The position numbers were made by a program, and so were the translations under genes. From an uncultured Gammaproteobacteria bacterium (GTDB lineage: Bacteria; Pseudomonadota; Gammaproteobacteria; Pseudomonadales; Litorivicinaceae), in the NCBI GenBank assembly GCA_913057215.1, contig CAJXNQ010000016.1:1-36810 (forward strand): 36,810 bases of DNA, written 5' to 3'. Positions 8,468 through 19,461 of the stretch are shown one piece after another. The number at the start of each line of letters is the position of its first letter. The stretch's first letter is position 1. The notes below the pieces were generated by a model. The model was not told where the DNA came from, ran no database searches, and saw only the letters and a program-made list of their open reading frames with translations.

Positions 8468-10015
8468 TTAACGCGCTGAGGGTGGAACAAGCAGGTGAGT
8501 ATAACGGATCCCAGCGATCATCAGGGTACCGAGATACAAAAGACCGGCACCGCCTAAAATCAACGCGGTCCAGATGAGACGGTTCACCACGTCCATCTGA
8601 GATAAATCGACCGCCCAGGGCATCAACCATATCATTTGTGCCATCACGACAAGCGCGATCGCCACTTTGAATGAGGCAACCAATGGGAACCCAACGACGC
8701 GATACCAGCCTCGCCGATGTAATCCAGCAAGCAGTAGCAATGCGTTCACCCAGGCCGCAATCGAGGTCGCCAATGCCAGCCCAACATGTCCAAGCGACCA
8801 CACGAATACCAGGTTAAAAGCCATGTTGGCAAACATGGCGATCACCCCGATCTTCACTGGAGTCTTTGTATCTTGGTGCGCAAAATAATGCGGCGCCAAC
8901 ACCTTGATCAACATAAAAGCCGGCAGACCTGCAGCGTATGCCATGAGCGATCTTGAAGCAGCCTCGACATCAGAGACTTGCATGGCGCCATATTGGAATA
9001 AGGTAGAGAGGATCAATTCGCCATAGGCTGCGAGGGCGACCGCACAGGGTAAGCCCAACACCAATACGACCCAAATCGCCCAACTTTGAGTCTGGCGAAC
9101 TGCGGTCGCGTCCTCATGGGCAAGCTCGCGTGACAGCTTCGGTAAAATCACAGTCGAGACAGCAATCGCAATCACGCCCAGCGGAAGCTCCATCAATCGA
9201 TCCGAGTAGTACAGCCAAGAGACTGATCCACTGACCAACAGCGATGCGAGCACGGTATCCAACAACAAATTAATTTGACTGACTGAGACTCCAAATAACG
9301 CAGGCACCATCAGTTTCAAAATCTTTGAGACGCCTGGATGATCAGCCTTGAAGCTCGGCACAGGTAATAGGCCCGCTCGATACAAAGGCGGCAATTGAAT
9401 CAACAACTGCACCACGCCTGCGATAAATACGCCGATGGCCAGCGCCATCACGGCAGGCGATACCACAGGCGTGAGAAACAAGGCACTGCCGATCAAACTC
9501 AGGTTTAACAGAATCGGTGTGGCTGCAGGGACAGCAAATCGCCCGACGCTATTTAAAATCCCGCCGGAAAATGCAACCAAACTGATAAAGCCGAGATACG
9601 GAAAGGTCCAACGCAATAAATCAGCGGTCAACTCAAGCTTCCCGGGATCGTCGGCAAAGCCTGGTGCGAAGACTAGCGCGATCCATGGACTGGCCAGTAC
9701 ACCCAAGACAGAGATCAGGAGCAAAATCAGACCGAAGCGACCCGCAACTTGATCAATCAACCGCTGAACTGAGGCTTCACCCTCTTTTTCTCGAGTCTCG
9801 GTAAACACCGGAACGAACGCTTGCGCGAACGCGCCTTCACCAAAAAGACGACGCAGAAAATTGGGAATTTTAAAGGCAACAAAAAACGCATCTGCATTGG
9901 CAGATGCACCGACTGCATTGGCGAAGACGATGTCGCGCACTAAACCGAGTACGCGTGATCCCATCGTCCAGGTGCCGACAGTCACGCCGGCGCGCAGCAT
10001 CTTATGACCACTCAC
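8468..10015 (-). CDS. murJ: Lipid II flippase MurJ
   Basis: MurJ moves lipid II across the inner membrane for peptidoglycan synthesis. The 515-residue protein is strongly hydrophobic along its length, consistent with 14 membrane helices. It has the conserved first segment SRVLGLVRD, then NADAFFVAFKIPNFLRRLFGEGAFAQAFVP. The start is GTG 10015, which gives an N-terminus close in length to Pseudomonas MurJ and has an AAGGA sequence eight bases upstream. ATG 10000 is the alternative. It is the first gene of the leftward murJ-ribF-ileS-lspA-fkpB-ispH series and diverges from rpsT across 102 bp. Confidence 0.96.
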   Translation of the reverse strand: MSGHKMLRAGVTVGTWTMGSRVLGLVRDIVFANAVGASANADAFFVAFKIPNFLRRLFGEGAFAQAFVPVFTETREKEGEASVQRLIDQVAGRFGLILLLISVLGVLASPWIALVFAPGFADDPGKLELTADLLRWTFPYLGFISLVAFSGGILNSVGRFAVPAATPILLNLSLIGSALFLTPVVSPAVMALAIGVFIAGVVQLLIQLPPLYRAGLLPVPSFKADHPGVSKILKLMVPALFGVSVSQINLLLDTVLASLLVSGSVSWLYYSDRLMELPLGVIAIAVSTVILPKLSRELAHEDATAVRQTQSWAIWVVLVLGLPCAVALAAYGELILSTLFQYGAMQVSDVEAASRSLMAYAAGLPAFMLIKVLAPHYFAHQDTKTPVKIGVIAMFANMAFNLVFVWSLGHVGLALATSIAAWVNALLLLAGLHRRGWYRVVGFPLVASFKVAIALVVMAQMIWLMPWAVDLSQMDVVNRLIWTALILGGAGLLYLGTLMIAGIRYTHLLVPPSAR

Positions 10016-10026
10016 GCGGCTTGTCC

Positions 10027-10055
10027 TTGACCTTCTGTTCCATATCCGCTAGATT
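10027..10055 (+). promoter_or_regulatory. Candidate sigma-70 promoter for rpsT
   Basis: TTGACC at 10027-10032 and TAGATT at 10050-10055 are separated by 17 bp, matching the sigma-70 consensus at five and four of six positions. Transcription would start near 10062, giving a leader of about 56 bases before the GTG of rpsT. The boxes were read by eye. Confidence 0.45.
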
Positions 10056-10117
10056 TCCGCGCCTTGATTTTCAAGTTATTTGAATGATTTCAACCGTAGT
10101 GTAAGGGAGCAACCCCG

Positions 10118-10384
10118 GTGGCAAACAGTCCCCAAGCGCGTAAGCGCGCAAAGCAGGCGGATGTCCGTCGCAATCACAATGCAAGTCTGCGTTCACGGGC
10201 GCGTACCTACGTCAAAAAGACGCTCGCGGCCATTCAAGCGGGCGATCATGGAGCGGCCATGAGCGCCTATCGTGAAGCCACTCCGATTCTGGACAGCATG
10301 GTTACTAAAGGTCTGTACAAAAAGAACAAATGCGCTCGCATCAAGAGCCGTTTGAACGATCGAGTCAAAGCACTGGCGTCCTAA
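10118..10384 (+). CDS. rpsT: 30S ribosomal protein S20
   Basis: S20 binds 16S rRNA early in small-subunit assembly. The 88-residue basic protein begins [21 protein letters not shown] and has the S20 pattern of paired helices rich in Lys, Arg and Ala. Length is normal. The start codon is GTG 10118 with AAGGGAG centred about ten bases upstream; no in-frame ATG gives a complete N-terminus. E. coli rpsT also uses a non-AUG start, tied to its autoregulation, so the same control is possible here. It stands alone between divergent murJ and convergent proB. Confidence 0.97.
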   Translation: MANSPQARKRAKQADVRRNHNASLRSRARTYVKKTLAAIQAGDHGAAMSAYREATPILDSMVTKGLYKKNKCARIKSRLNDRVKALAS

Positions 10385-10402
10385 CCGCATCATGGCGTTG
10401 GC

Positions 10403-12725
<2,323 letters not shown>

Positions 12726-12734
12726 TCACAACGC

Positions 12735-12760
12735 AAAAGCCCCGCACAAGCGGGGCTTTT
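12735..12760 (-). terminator. Intrinsic terminator between rpmA and obgE
   Basis: An 11 bp perfect stem (arms 12735-12745 and 12750-12760) has a four-base loop, a GC core and A/T ends, giving TTTT on the exit side. It lies 25 bases after the rpmA stop and 15 bases before the obgE ATG, so it should end most rplU-rpmA transcripts and let only part through to obgE-proB. The sequence is symmetrical and could work on both strands. Confidence 0.85.
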
Positions 12761-12785
12761 CGGATCCGTCAGTTGGCGTGGCGGA

Positions 12786-13046
12786 TTAGGCCTCGGCAAC
12801 AACACTCACAAAGCGACGCTTATGCGGTCCTTTGACTTCAAACTTCACTTCGCCATCTGCTTTTGCAAACAAGGTGTAGTCAGTTCCACATCCAACATTG
12901 TCACCCGGATGAAACTGGGTGCCACGCTGACGCACTAAAATGTTACCGGCAATCACCTGTTGCCCGCCAAACTTTTTCACACCCAGGCGTTTACTCTCGG
13001 AATCACGTCCGTTACGGGTACTACCACCGGCTTTCTTGTGAGCCAT
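12786..13046 (-). CDS. rpmA: 50S ribosomal protein L27
   Basis: L27 reaches the peptidyl transferase centre of the large subunit. The 86-residue protein begins [20 protein letters not shown] and continues with LGVKKFGGQ and [10 protein letters not shown], all highly conserved. It has the short proteobacterial N-terminus with no cleavable extension. AGGAGA lies eight bases upstream of ATG 13046. It follows rplU after a 16 bp gap and is cotranscribed with it. Confidence 0.98.
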   Translation of the reverse strand: MAHKKAGGSTRNGRDSESKRLGVKKFGGQQVIAGNILVRQRGTQFHPGDNVGCGTDYTLFAKADGEVKFEVKGPHKRRFVSVVAEA

Positions 13047-13062
13047 CGTTCAGTCTCCTGCC

Positions 13063-13374
13063 TTAACCGTTGATCGCTGTGATCTTAATTTCAGTAAACC
13101 ACTGACGGTGGCCCTGGCGCTTCATGTGATGCTTGCGACGCTTGAACTTTACAATTGTCACCTTGTCACCACGGCCATGCTGGACAACCTCTGCGGACAC
13201 TTTCGCACCATCGACAACGGGCGTACCAATTTGGATCTTCTCACCCTCGCCGACCATCAATACGCGGTCGAAATCAATAGTCGAACCAGTCTCTGCTTCG
13301 ATCTTCTCGACTTTAATCAGCTCGCCTTCAACCACGCGATGCTGTTTGCCGCCTGTTTCAATGACCGCGTACAT
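13063..13374 (-). CDS. rplU: 50S ribosomal protein L21
   Basis: L21 binds 23S rRNA in the large subunit. From ATG 13374 the protein is 103 residues, the usual length, beginning [19 protein letters not shown] and ending with the conserved [14 protein letters not shown] block. The frame extends 13 codons upstream but that part has no L21 character. GGAG lies seven bases before ATG 13374. The gene is first in rplU-rpmA, with a clear promoter about 50 bases upstream. Confidence 0.98.
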   Translation of the reverse strand: MYAVIETGGKQHRVVEGELIKVEKIEAETGSTIDFDRVLMVGEGEKIQIGTPVVDGAKVSAEVVQHGRGDKVTIVKFKRRKHHMKRQGHRQWFTEIKITAING

Positions 13375-13399
13375 GTCTTCACTCCGTTTTCTGTATCTC

Positions 13400-13414
13400 G
13401 GTGGCCAGGCCACC
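13400..13414 (-). promoter_or_regulatory. Small hairpin in the rplU leader
   Basis: The leader contains a 15-base perfect inverted repeat, GGTGGCC and GGCCACC around one base, which would fold as about five pairs with a five-base loop. It lies 25 bases before the rplU ATG. Ribosomal protein leaders are often autoregulated; whether this hairpin is involved is not known. Confidence 0.3.
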
Positions 13415-13427
13415 CGAAAGGCGCGTA

Positions 13428-13456
13428 ATAATAGGGAGAACTGAATGAGAAGACAA
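13428..13456 (-). promoter_or_regulatory. Sigma-70 promoter for rplU-rpmA
   Basis: On the minus strand TTGTCT (13456-13451) and TATTAT (13433-13428) are exactly 17 bp apart, each close to consensus. Transcription would start near 13421 and give a leader of about 47 bases. This is the best promoter match found by eye in the window. Confidence 0.7.
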
Positions 13457-13525
13457 CCCCTGTTTTCCTCTTTTTCTCAAGCCAAAGCGCGTTAGAATAT
13501 CATCACTACTCGAATAGGACGCCCC

Positions 13526-14497
13526 ATGTCGACGGCCAACGATCTGATTGAGCTCATCAGACCAGACTTTGATGCGCTGAACACACTGCTCTTATCACAA
13601 CTGAATTCCGACATCGGGTTCATTGAAGAAGTCAGTCAGTATCTTATCCAATCCGGAGGCAAGCGGGTCAGGCCCCTCATGACCTTGCTGGCAGCGCGCG
13701 CGCTTGGATCTGACACAGATACACACATCCCACTGGCCGCATCCATCGAATGCTTACATACCGCGACACTTTTTCATGACGACGTCGTCGACCATTCTGA
13801 TGCGCGCCGAGGTCAACCGAGTGCCAATGCCATGTTTGGCAACAGTGCCAGCATATTGGTGGGTGATTTTGTCTACTCAAGAGCCTTCCAAATGATGGTC
13901 TCAGTCGGTCGCATGGATGTTTTAAAGCTGCTCTCAGACACCACCAACCAAATTTCCGAGGGGGAGGTTTGGCAGCTGAAAAACCAATACCGAAGTGATG
14001 TCACTGAGTCTGAATACGATCAGGTCATCACACGAAAGACGGCTGTGCTCTTTGAAGCAGCAGCCGCTGTAGCCGGCTTGGTCACCAATCAATCCACCGA
14101 ATGTATCGATGCGCTGAAGCGATACGGTCGCGAGGTTGGATTTGCGTTCCAGTTGATGGATGACTACCTAGACTATGCGGGATCAAGTGAGGCACTCGGG
14201 AAAAACATTGGTGACGATCTGGCAGATGGTAAATGCACATTACCAGTGATCAAGGCGCTCACTGAGTGCAGTGCAGACGATCGCGCAGTCTTGAGTCAAG
14301 CCATTGAACAGGGCGATCACACGCAATTTGCCGAGGTCAGCCGAATTGTTTCTGGCTCAACTGGCCTTAGGTATACAAAAGAACGCGCACAACAGAGTGT
14401 GCGCGAAGCGATCGCCGCTATTACAGTGCTTCCAGACTCGGAATACCGCGATGGAATGATCACGCTGGCTGAGCTTGCGATCGCACGAGCCAACTGA
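13526..14497 (+). CDS. ispB: Octaprenyl diphosphate synthase-like polyprenyl synthase
   Basis: IspB builds the long side chain of ubiquinone from FPP and IPP. The 323-residue all-helical protein has both aspartate-rich motifs: HDDVVDHSDARRG, with DDxxD, near residue 85, and MDDYLDYAG near residue 212. It also has the early GGKRVRPLMTLL motif. AGGA lies six bases upstream of ATG 13526, and a possible -10 box, TAGAAT, is at 13493-13498 with no convincing -35. It diverges from rplU, a common arrangement. The chain length made cannot be told from the sequence; the position favours IspB over a farnesyl or geranylgeranyl synthase. Confidence 0.95.
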   Translation: MSTANDLIELIRPDFDALNTLLLSQLNSDIGFIEEVSQYLIQSGGKRVRPLMTLLAARALGSDTDTHIPLAASIECLHTATLFHDDVVDHSDARRGQPSANAMFGNSASILVGDFVYSRAFQMMVSVGRMDVLKLLSDTTNQISEGEVWQLKNQYRSDVTESEYDQVITRKTAVLFEAAAAVAGLVTNQSTECIDALKRYGREVGFAFQLMDDYLDYAGSSEALGKNIGDDLADGKCTLPVIKALTECSADDRAVLSQAIEQGDHTQFAEVSRIVSGSTGLRYTKERAQQSVREAIAAITVLPDSEYRDGMITLAELAIARAN

Positions 14498-14501
14498 GGG
14501 A

Positions 14502-14975
14502 ATGATGGAAACCGCATACTTTGCAGCCGGATGCTTCTGGGGTGTCCAACAACGATTTCACGCCCTGACTGGTGTCAGCGACACTGAGGTCGGATATATG
14601 GGCGGCCATACCCACTCACCGGACTATAAAACTGTTTGCTCAGGAACCACTGGACATGCAGAGGCAGTGAAAATCACCTTTGATCCGCACGTCATCAGCT
14701 ATGAAGAACTGCTGAGCCGTTTTTTTGCATGGCATGACCCCACACAGGTGAACCGGCAAGGCCCCGATATTGGCACCCAGTATCGGTCCGCGATCTTCCC
14801 GCAGACCGACGCACAACGCGACGCGGCTCAACAGAAAATTCAAGCACTCGAGGCCAGTGGACAATTCAGTGCACCCATCGCCACCACGATCGAAGTCGCT
14901 CACCAGTTCTGGGAAGCTGAGGCATATCATCAGCACTATCTTGAAAAACGTGGCCTTGGACATTGCGGCCTATGA
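14502..14975 (+). CDS. msrA: Peptide methionine sulfoxide reductase MsrA
   Basis: MsrA reduces the S form of methionine sulfoxide in proteins and protects against oxidative damage. The 157-residue protein has the catalytic GCFWG motif (Cys11), the GYMGG and HAEAVKI segments, and a Cys near the C-terminus in GHCGL that could resolve the sulfenic acid. The start is ATG 14502 or the adjacent ATG 14505, both just after the ispB stop and close to GAGGG, which serves as a short-spaced ribosome binding site. The gene overlaps the next one by 4 bp. Confidence 0.95.
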   Translation: MMETAYFAAGCFWGVQQRFHALTGVSDTEVGYMGGHTHSPDYKTVCSGTTGHAEAVKITFDPHVISYEELLSRFFAWHDPTQVNRQGPDIGTQYRSAIFPQTDAQRDAAQQKIQALEASGQFSAPIATTIEVAHQFWEAEAYHQHYLEKRGLGHCGL

Positions 14976-15787
14976 AACATGCACACATCCTGGTCACCGG
15001 CGGTTCAAGCGGTATTGGATACGCGCTCGTCAATCGATTGCTCAAAGCGGGTCATCAAGTCACAGCGACCACACGAAAGCCTGACGATCAATCACCGCGC
15101 CCGGGATTGACCTGGGTTGGACTCGATCTTGAGTCCAATGCGAGCGTGGATGCGTTTTTAAACAACCCATGTTGGGATCAACCCGTTGACATCGTGGTCA
15201 ACAACGCGGGCTTTGGGCTGATTGCACCGATTGAGTCCGCCTCCGATGAGGCCGTCCGTGCGCAATTTGAGGCCAATTACTTTGCCACCATGCGAATCAC
15301 GCGTCATGCGATGGCTCATTTCAGGCAGCATGGGGCAGGCACGATCATGGCCAATACCTCAATAGGAGGCCGCATGGCGTTCCCATATTTCGGCTATTAC
15401 AACGCCACCAAACATGCGTTGGAAGCCTCCTATGAATCGCTTTGGTATGAGTGCCTGCAATCCAACATCCGCGTCAAAATCATTGAACCTGGGTTCACAC
15501 AAACGCAGTTTGCCACCCATGGCATGCGCACATCGGGTGCAGATCACCCGGCACACGTTGATGGTTTGTCATGGCTTGAGCACAGCATGAAAACTGGAAC
15601 CACTGCCTCGGATCCAGATGTTGTCGCAGCCGTCATGGAGGGCGCCCTGTTTGATAATAGACACACACTTCGCTATGCCGCCGGCAAACACAGCGGCGCC
15701 CTGCTGTTCCTACGAAAAGCGCTTCCTGACAGTTGGTTTCAGGCAATCATTGGCAAGGCGGTGTTACGCGGCCAGAAAACGACCTAA
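14972..15787 (+). CDS. Short-chain dehydrogenase/reductase, classical type
   Basis: The 271-residue protein has the SDR hallmarks: the TGGSSGIG nucleotide-binding motif near residue 9, NNAGFG near residue 76, a Ser in NTSIGG, and YNATK supplying the catalytic Tyr and Lys. Substrate and cofactor preference cannot be read with confidence; related proteins act on retinol-like or keto-acyl substrates. ATG 14972 overlaps the msrA stop (ATGA). Its 3' end overlaps the convergent SRPBCC gene by 24 bp. It may simply ride on the ispB-msrA transcript. Confidence 0.9.
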   Translation: MKHAHILVTGGSSGIGYALVNRLLKAGHQVTATTRKPDDQSPRPGLTWVGLDLESNASVDAFLNNPCWDQPVDIVVNNAGFGLIAPIESASDEAVRAQFEANYFATMRITRHAMAHFRQHGAGTIMANTSIGGRMAFPYFGYYNATKHALEASYESLWYECLQSNIRVKIIEPGFTQTQFATHGMRTSGADHPAHVDGLSWLEHSMKTGTTASDPDVVAAVMEGALFDNRHTLRYAAGKHSGALLFLRKALPDSWFQAIIGKAVLRGQKTT

Positions 15788-16189
15788 GCCGTCAACGGCA
15801 TGATCGACCGTTTTCTTAAATCCAAGTGCCAAGACTGGATCCAGCAGTGAATAGGGAAACGCCAGCTTAATTTCAGCGGTGTAATCGACTCGTGTCCCGT
15901 CTGCATCCTCGGCGACCTCGACAATATCAATTGCAGTGGCCTTTGGCGCGAGGCCTGTCAAAACGGCTCGCACCCCAGGTTCGTATGCGGTCACCGTGTA
16001 TTCCATGTCAATCACATTGCCGTTGAAATTGACCTTAACGCGATATTGAGAGCCCTGCCCAAACACTTCATCGAGTGGTTCGACAGCAATCACCGAGTCA
16101 TCCCACGACTTCAAATGACGAAAGTCTGCAATCAGACGCAACACCTCAGCAGGTGGCTTTTTACAATGTAACCGGCGTTCAAATCGCAT
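15764..16189 (-). CDS. SRPBCC superfamily protein (START-like lipid/ligand-binding fold)
   Basis: The 141-residue protein has the layout of the polyketide cyclase/dehydratase-like SRPBCC family: an N-terminal strand with PPAEVLRLIADFRHLKSWDDSV, several beta strands, and a long C-terminal helix from about residue 115. Such proteins hold hydrophobic ligands in a cavity. No signal peptide is seen, so it is likely cytosolic. Its ATG shares a TAATG overlap with the stop of the patatin-barrel gene, so the two are coupled and may handle lipids together. That link is inference and the ligand is unknown. Confidence 0.8.
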   Translation of the reverse strand: MRFERRLHCKKPPAEVLRLIADFRHLKSWDDSVIAVEPLDEVFGQGSQYRVKVNFNGNVIDMEYTVTAYEPGVRAVLTGLAPKATAIDIVEVAEDADGTRVDYTAEIKLAFPYSLLDPVLALGFKKTVDHAVDGLGRFLAA

Positions 16190-18396
16190 TAATTACGCTC
16201 CGCAAATGGACGACCAATCGATAGAGTGACGGATTGCCGTCCGCCTTCAGTCCGACCGATGGAGAGATACCCAGGGCCAATCGCCGTGTCCGCACCCACA
16301 AACACCGAGCCTCCAGACAGCGTATTGCCCCATCTAATCGCCTCTCGTTCTTGGAATACGTTACCCGCTTCCAATGAAAATCCGATGAACAATGGCTGAT
16401 CGATCGGAAACACACTCTGTTCATTTAACCGTTGGTATCCGATCAGCGAAATCAACCCAGCATGACGTCCAGAAATCTCATCGGGGCTATATCCAGTCAG
16501 CCGCGTGAATCCGCCGAGGCTGTACCTCGGGGTCACATCCACGACATCGGTCTCGAATAAATATCCCGCATAGCCCTGACCGACCAGCGTGGTGCGCCCG
16601 GAATGGTAAAACGGATACAAAAGATCGAGCGTGACGCCTTCATACTGCTTGGTTGCACCGAGTTTGGCGTCATAAATCGAAAACTCACTGAGCACACGGA
16701 TGCCTTCGGTTGGAAAACCAAAGGAGTCGAGCGTGTCATAGCCTGCCCGGATGAAATAACGCGAATCATCCACGGTGCTGCTCAAACTGTCTGTTCCCAA
16801 ATTCAAATCATTTTGAATATCGCTTTGGCGAAATCCCACGCGAAACTCACCGCGTGTATCCAGCGAGTACCCCGCATCAAATCCATATTCGCGGGTTTCT
16901 GTGGAATACAAGGCAGTGATTACTCCCTCTTCGTAGAGTGCGCGATCTTCACGAATAAACCCAACAATCGCCGATGCAAACCAGTTTGATCCATAGTTCA
17001 CAGGTTGATACAGCTCTGAGGTGATGCGCGTTTTATCACCAAGTGTGACTTCACTGCGCCACTCGCCACCCAACGGATTGATGTTGGTGGCGCGAACCAC
17101 CCCGTGAAGGTTGTAGGAGGCATTCCCATCCAAACTGTCTTCTAAGTTAAATCCGAGATCTAAATAGTCGGGCCCCCAGGATTTTTCGCGGGTTTCCAGT
17201 GACAAACCAACCTGCTCATCACGCTCAACGACCGAGACCTCGACCTGATCGATGGTTTCTAATGCATAAATCTGACCCAGGTCTGACTTCAACCGCTCAT
17301 TATCAAGCGCCTGGCCGGGCCGAATCGTTAACCGATTTGCGATGGTTTGACTCGACGTTCGAGGTGCATCACTGATCACCTCTACAAATGCGAGCGTCGG
17401 AGGCAACACCTGTGCCTGTCGCGCATCGCGCCAGGCCACATAGGCATCCGTTGACACCTGAAATCCACTGAACAAGTCGGGCAATGCAGCGATTGATTTG
17501 CGGCCAATCGCAAGGACCTCTTCGGCGCGATGAAAGTCTGATGTAGTGATCGAATCAGGAAAAATCTCAATCAGTAAGTCCGTCTCAGTCAGCGTCTCAA
17601 CTTGTGCCTCGGTGTTCCGGCGGGTGAGCAGGTTGGTTAACTGATCAACGACCGTGACGACCGAAGTCAGCTCGTTGGTGGTGTAACGAAGCGATGACGT
17701 ATCGACCACGATGACTCGATCAGCACCCATGTCTCGGGCGACATCAATCGGTAAGTTGTTTGCAACACCGCCGTCAACATACAACCGCCCATCGAGCTCT
17801 ACCGGAGAGAACACGACCGGCACAGCCATCGAGGCGCGCAGTGCGGTCGCCAATGAACCCTCGGCTAGAGCCACCGGGTCACCGGTGGCAAGATCTGTTG
17901 CCATGGCGCGAAATGGAATCGGCAGTTGATCAAACTGATTCACCGTCGCAGTCTCAAGCGTCAGCTCATTCAGTGCCAGCGCCAATTTCTGCCCCCGAAG
18001 CGCTGCCAGTGGTAATTTCAAACCATCGGGGCCGACTCCTAAGTCAAGCCCCAAAAAATTACGACCTTCAAAACTTTTATTCCGGAAGCTCCGCTCGTCC
18101 CGTTCAGTCACGTCCTGAAGCGTTGCGTTCCAATCCACCGCGAGTAACTTCTGTCGGACGGCATCAGCGGACAACCCTGACGCATACAGGGCACCAACGA
18201 CCGCACCCATTGAGGTGCCCGCAATGTAATCCACCGGTACACGATTGGCTTCGAGTGCTTCAAGCACTGCGACATGTGCAAAACCACGCGCACCTCCACC
18301 GGACAAGACCAAGCCAACCTTCTCGCGCGCGCTGACAAAATCAGCGACACTGACAAGCCACAGGAAGGCAACAACGACATGGAACGGTCTCGACAT
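16189..18396 (-). CDS. Patatin-like phospholipase with POTRA and outer-membrane barrel (PlpD-like, type Vd)
   Basis: From ATG 18396 the 735-residue protein has a signal peptide ending near VSA at residue 23. A patatin domain follows, with an oxyanion GGGARG motif, the nucleophile GTSMG (Ser62) and the dyad DGG (Asp208). A POTRA-like segment spans roughly residues 315-400. The rest, to the C-terminus, is rich in aromatic and alternating residues typical of a BamA/FhaC-like 16-strand barrel. This is the PlpD layout, in which a phospholipase A is carried to the cell surface by its own barrel. Both catalytic residues are intact. TTG 18399 is the only longer start nearby. The gene is divergent from the repair cassette by about 40 bp and coupled to the SRPBCC gene. 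Confidence 0.92.
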   Translation of the reverse strand: MSRPFHVVVAFLWLVSVADFVSAREKVGLVLSGGGARGFAHVAVLEALEANRVPVDYIAGTSMGAVVGALYASGLSADAVRQKLLAVDWNATLQDVTERDERSFRNKSFEGRNFLGLDLGVGPDGLKLPLAALRGQKLALALNELTLETATVNQFDQLPIPFRAMATDLATGDPVALAEGSLATALRASMAVPVVFSPVELDGRLYVDGGVANNLPIDVARDMGADRVIVVDTSSLRYTTNELTSVVTVVDQLTNLLTRRNTEAQVETLTETDLLIEIFPDSITTSDFHRAEEVLAIGRKSIAALPDLFSGFQVSTDAYVAWRDARQAQVLPPTLAFVEVISDAPRTSSQTIANRLTIRPGQALDNERLKSDLGQIYALETIDQVEVSVVERDEQVGLSLETREKSWGPDYLDLGFNLEDSLDGNASYNLHGVVRATNINPLGGEWRSEVTLGDKTRITSELYQPVNYGSNWFASAIVGFIREDRALYEEGVITALYSTETREYGFDAGYSLDTRGEFRVGFRQSDIQNDLNLGTDSLSSTVDDSRYFIRAGYDTLDSFGFPTEGIRVLSEFSIYDAKLGATKQYEGVTLDLLYPFYHSGRTTLVGQGYAGYLFETDVVDVTPRYSLGGFTRLTGYSPDEISGRHAGLISLIGYQRLNEQSVFPIDQPLFIGFSLEAGNVFQEREAIRWGNTLSGGSVFVGADTAIGPGYLSIGRTEGGRQSVTLSIGRPFAERN

Positions 18397-18438
18397 CAAA
18401 CGACGTGCAACTTTTGTTAGGTTTTGATTAAAGACACT

Positions 18439-19461
18439 ATGATATCGAAAAACACGCCTTCACGTGACCCTTTGATTCAGCGCACGGACAAAGGACTTTA
18501 CTGCCCGCAAGCCGATGTCTACATTGATCCATGGCGCGCCGTTCCTCGAGCGCTCATCACACATGCGCATGCCGATCATGCGCGTCCCGGATCATCCCAG
18601 TATCACTGTGCATCAGAGAGTACAGGCGTCATCGGCTCGCGGCTGAATACCGAACACATCGTGCCGCATCCATACGGTGAGTCATTTCAGCTCAACGACA
18701 TTGAGGTCACCTTTTTTCCGGCAGGTCATATTTTAGGTTCGGCGCAGATTCGATTGCATGACGGTGAACAGACCTGGGTCATCACCGGTGACTACAAACG
18801 AACGCCTGACCCCTCATGCAAAGCCTTCGAACCTGTCGAGTGCGATGTGTTGATCACAGAGGCGACGTTTGCACTGCCAATTTATCGATGGCCCAGCATG
18901 GATGAGATCATGCCGCGTATTTTTCGCTGGTGGGATGCAAACATTCGGGCCAAGCGCACCCCGGTCTTGCTGTGCTATTCACTCGGTAAAGCACAGCGCG
19001 TCATGACAGAGATTGCGGCACGTTCCGGTCGCGGTGTTCGTGTCCACGGCGCTGTTGCAACACTGAATACACATTACGAAGCGGCGGGGGTTCCTTTATG
19101 CCCGTGGGAGCGTGCCGCAGATGCCCCCAAAGGGGTATCTCAAGAGTTGGTGATCGCTCCACCCCAGGTCGCTGGAAGTGCGTTTTTAAAGCGCTTTGGC
19201 CCCACCGAACTGGCCATGGCCTCAGGTTGGATGCAAGTGCGCGGAGTCAGGCGTCGTGCCGCCATCAACCAAGGATTTGTCATCAGTGATCATGCCGATT
19301 GGAATGAACTCTTGGAGACGATCTATCAATCCAATGCACACACCGTCTATGCAACGCACGGCGAAACTCGCGTACTCACGCGTTTCTTAAACGAGACAAC
19401 TGCAATCAAAGCGACACGACTGGAGACAGCCTTTGGCATCAATCAGGAACTCGACCAATGA
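18439..19461 (+). CDS. Ligase-associated DNA exonuclease (metallo-beta-lactamase / beta-CASP fold)
   Basis: The 340-residue protein has the MBL metal motif HAHADH near residue 43, a GDYKRTPD segment, and a late SDHADWNELL motif. It matches the ligase-associated exonuclease family, a relative of mRNA 3'-processing and SNM1-type nucleases. It is expected to trim DNA ends as part of the four-gene repair cassette. ATG 18439 is preferred; TTG 18424 would add five residues. Neither has a strong ribosome binding site. It overlaps the ligase gene by 4 bp. Confidence 0.92.
   Translation: MISKNTPSRDPLIQRTDKGLYCPQADVYIDPWRAVPRALITHAHADHARPGSSQYHCASESTGVIGSRLNTEHIVPHPYGESFQLNDIEVTFFPAGHILGSAQIRLHDGEQTWVITGDYKRTPDPSCKAFEPVECDVLITEATFALPIYRWPSMDEIMPRIFRWWDANIRAKRTPVLLCYSLGKAQRVMTEIAARSGRGVRVHGAVATLNTHYEAAGVPLCPWERAADAPKGVSQELVIAPPQVAGSAFLKRFGPTELAMASGWMQVRGVRRRAAINQGFVISDHADWNELLETIYQSNAHTVYATHGETRVLTRFLNETTAIKATRLETAFGINQELDQ

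Noticed and set aside
8460-8801. N-terminal extension of ribF
   Set aside because: The extra 114 codons lie within murJ and do not resemble RibF; ATG 8459 gives the family N-terminus.
18391-18440. Possible LexA box upstream of the repair cassette
   Set aside because: No CTG-N10-CAG type sequence is present in the gap between the divergent starts.
18414-18443. TTGTTA and TATGAT with an 18 bp spacer, a possible promoter for the repair cassette
   Set aside because: The start site would fall after ATG 18439, leaving no usable start codon for an intact exonuclease, so the match is probably chance.
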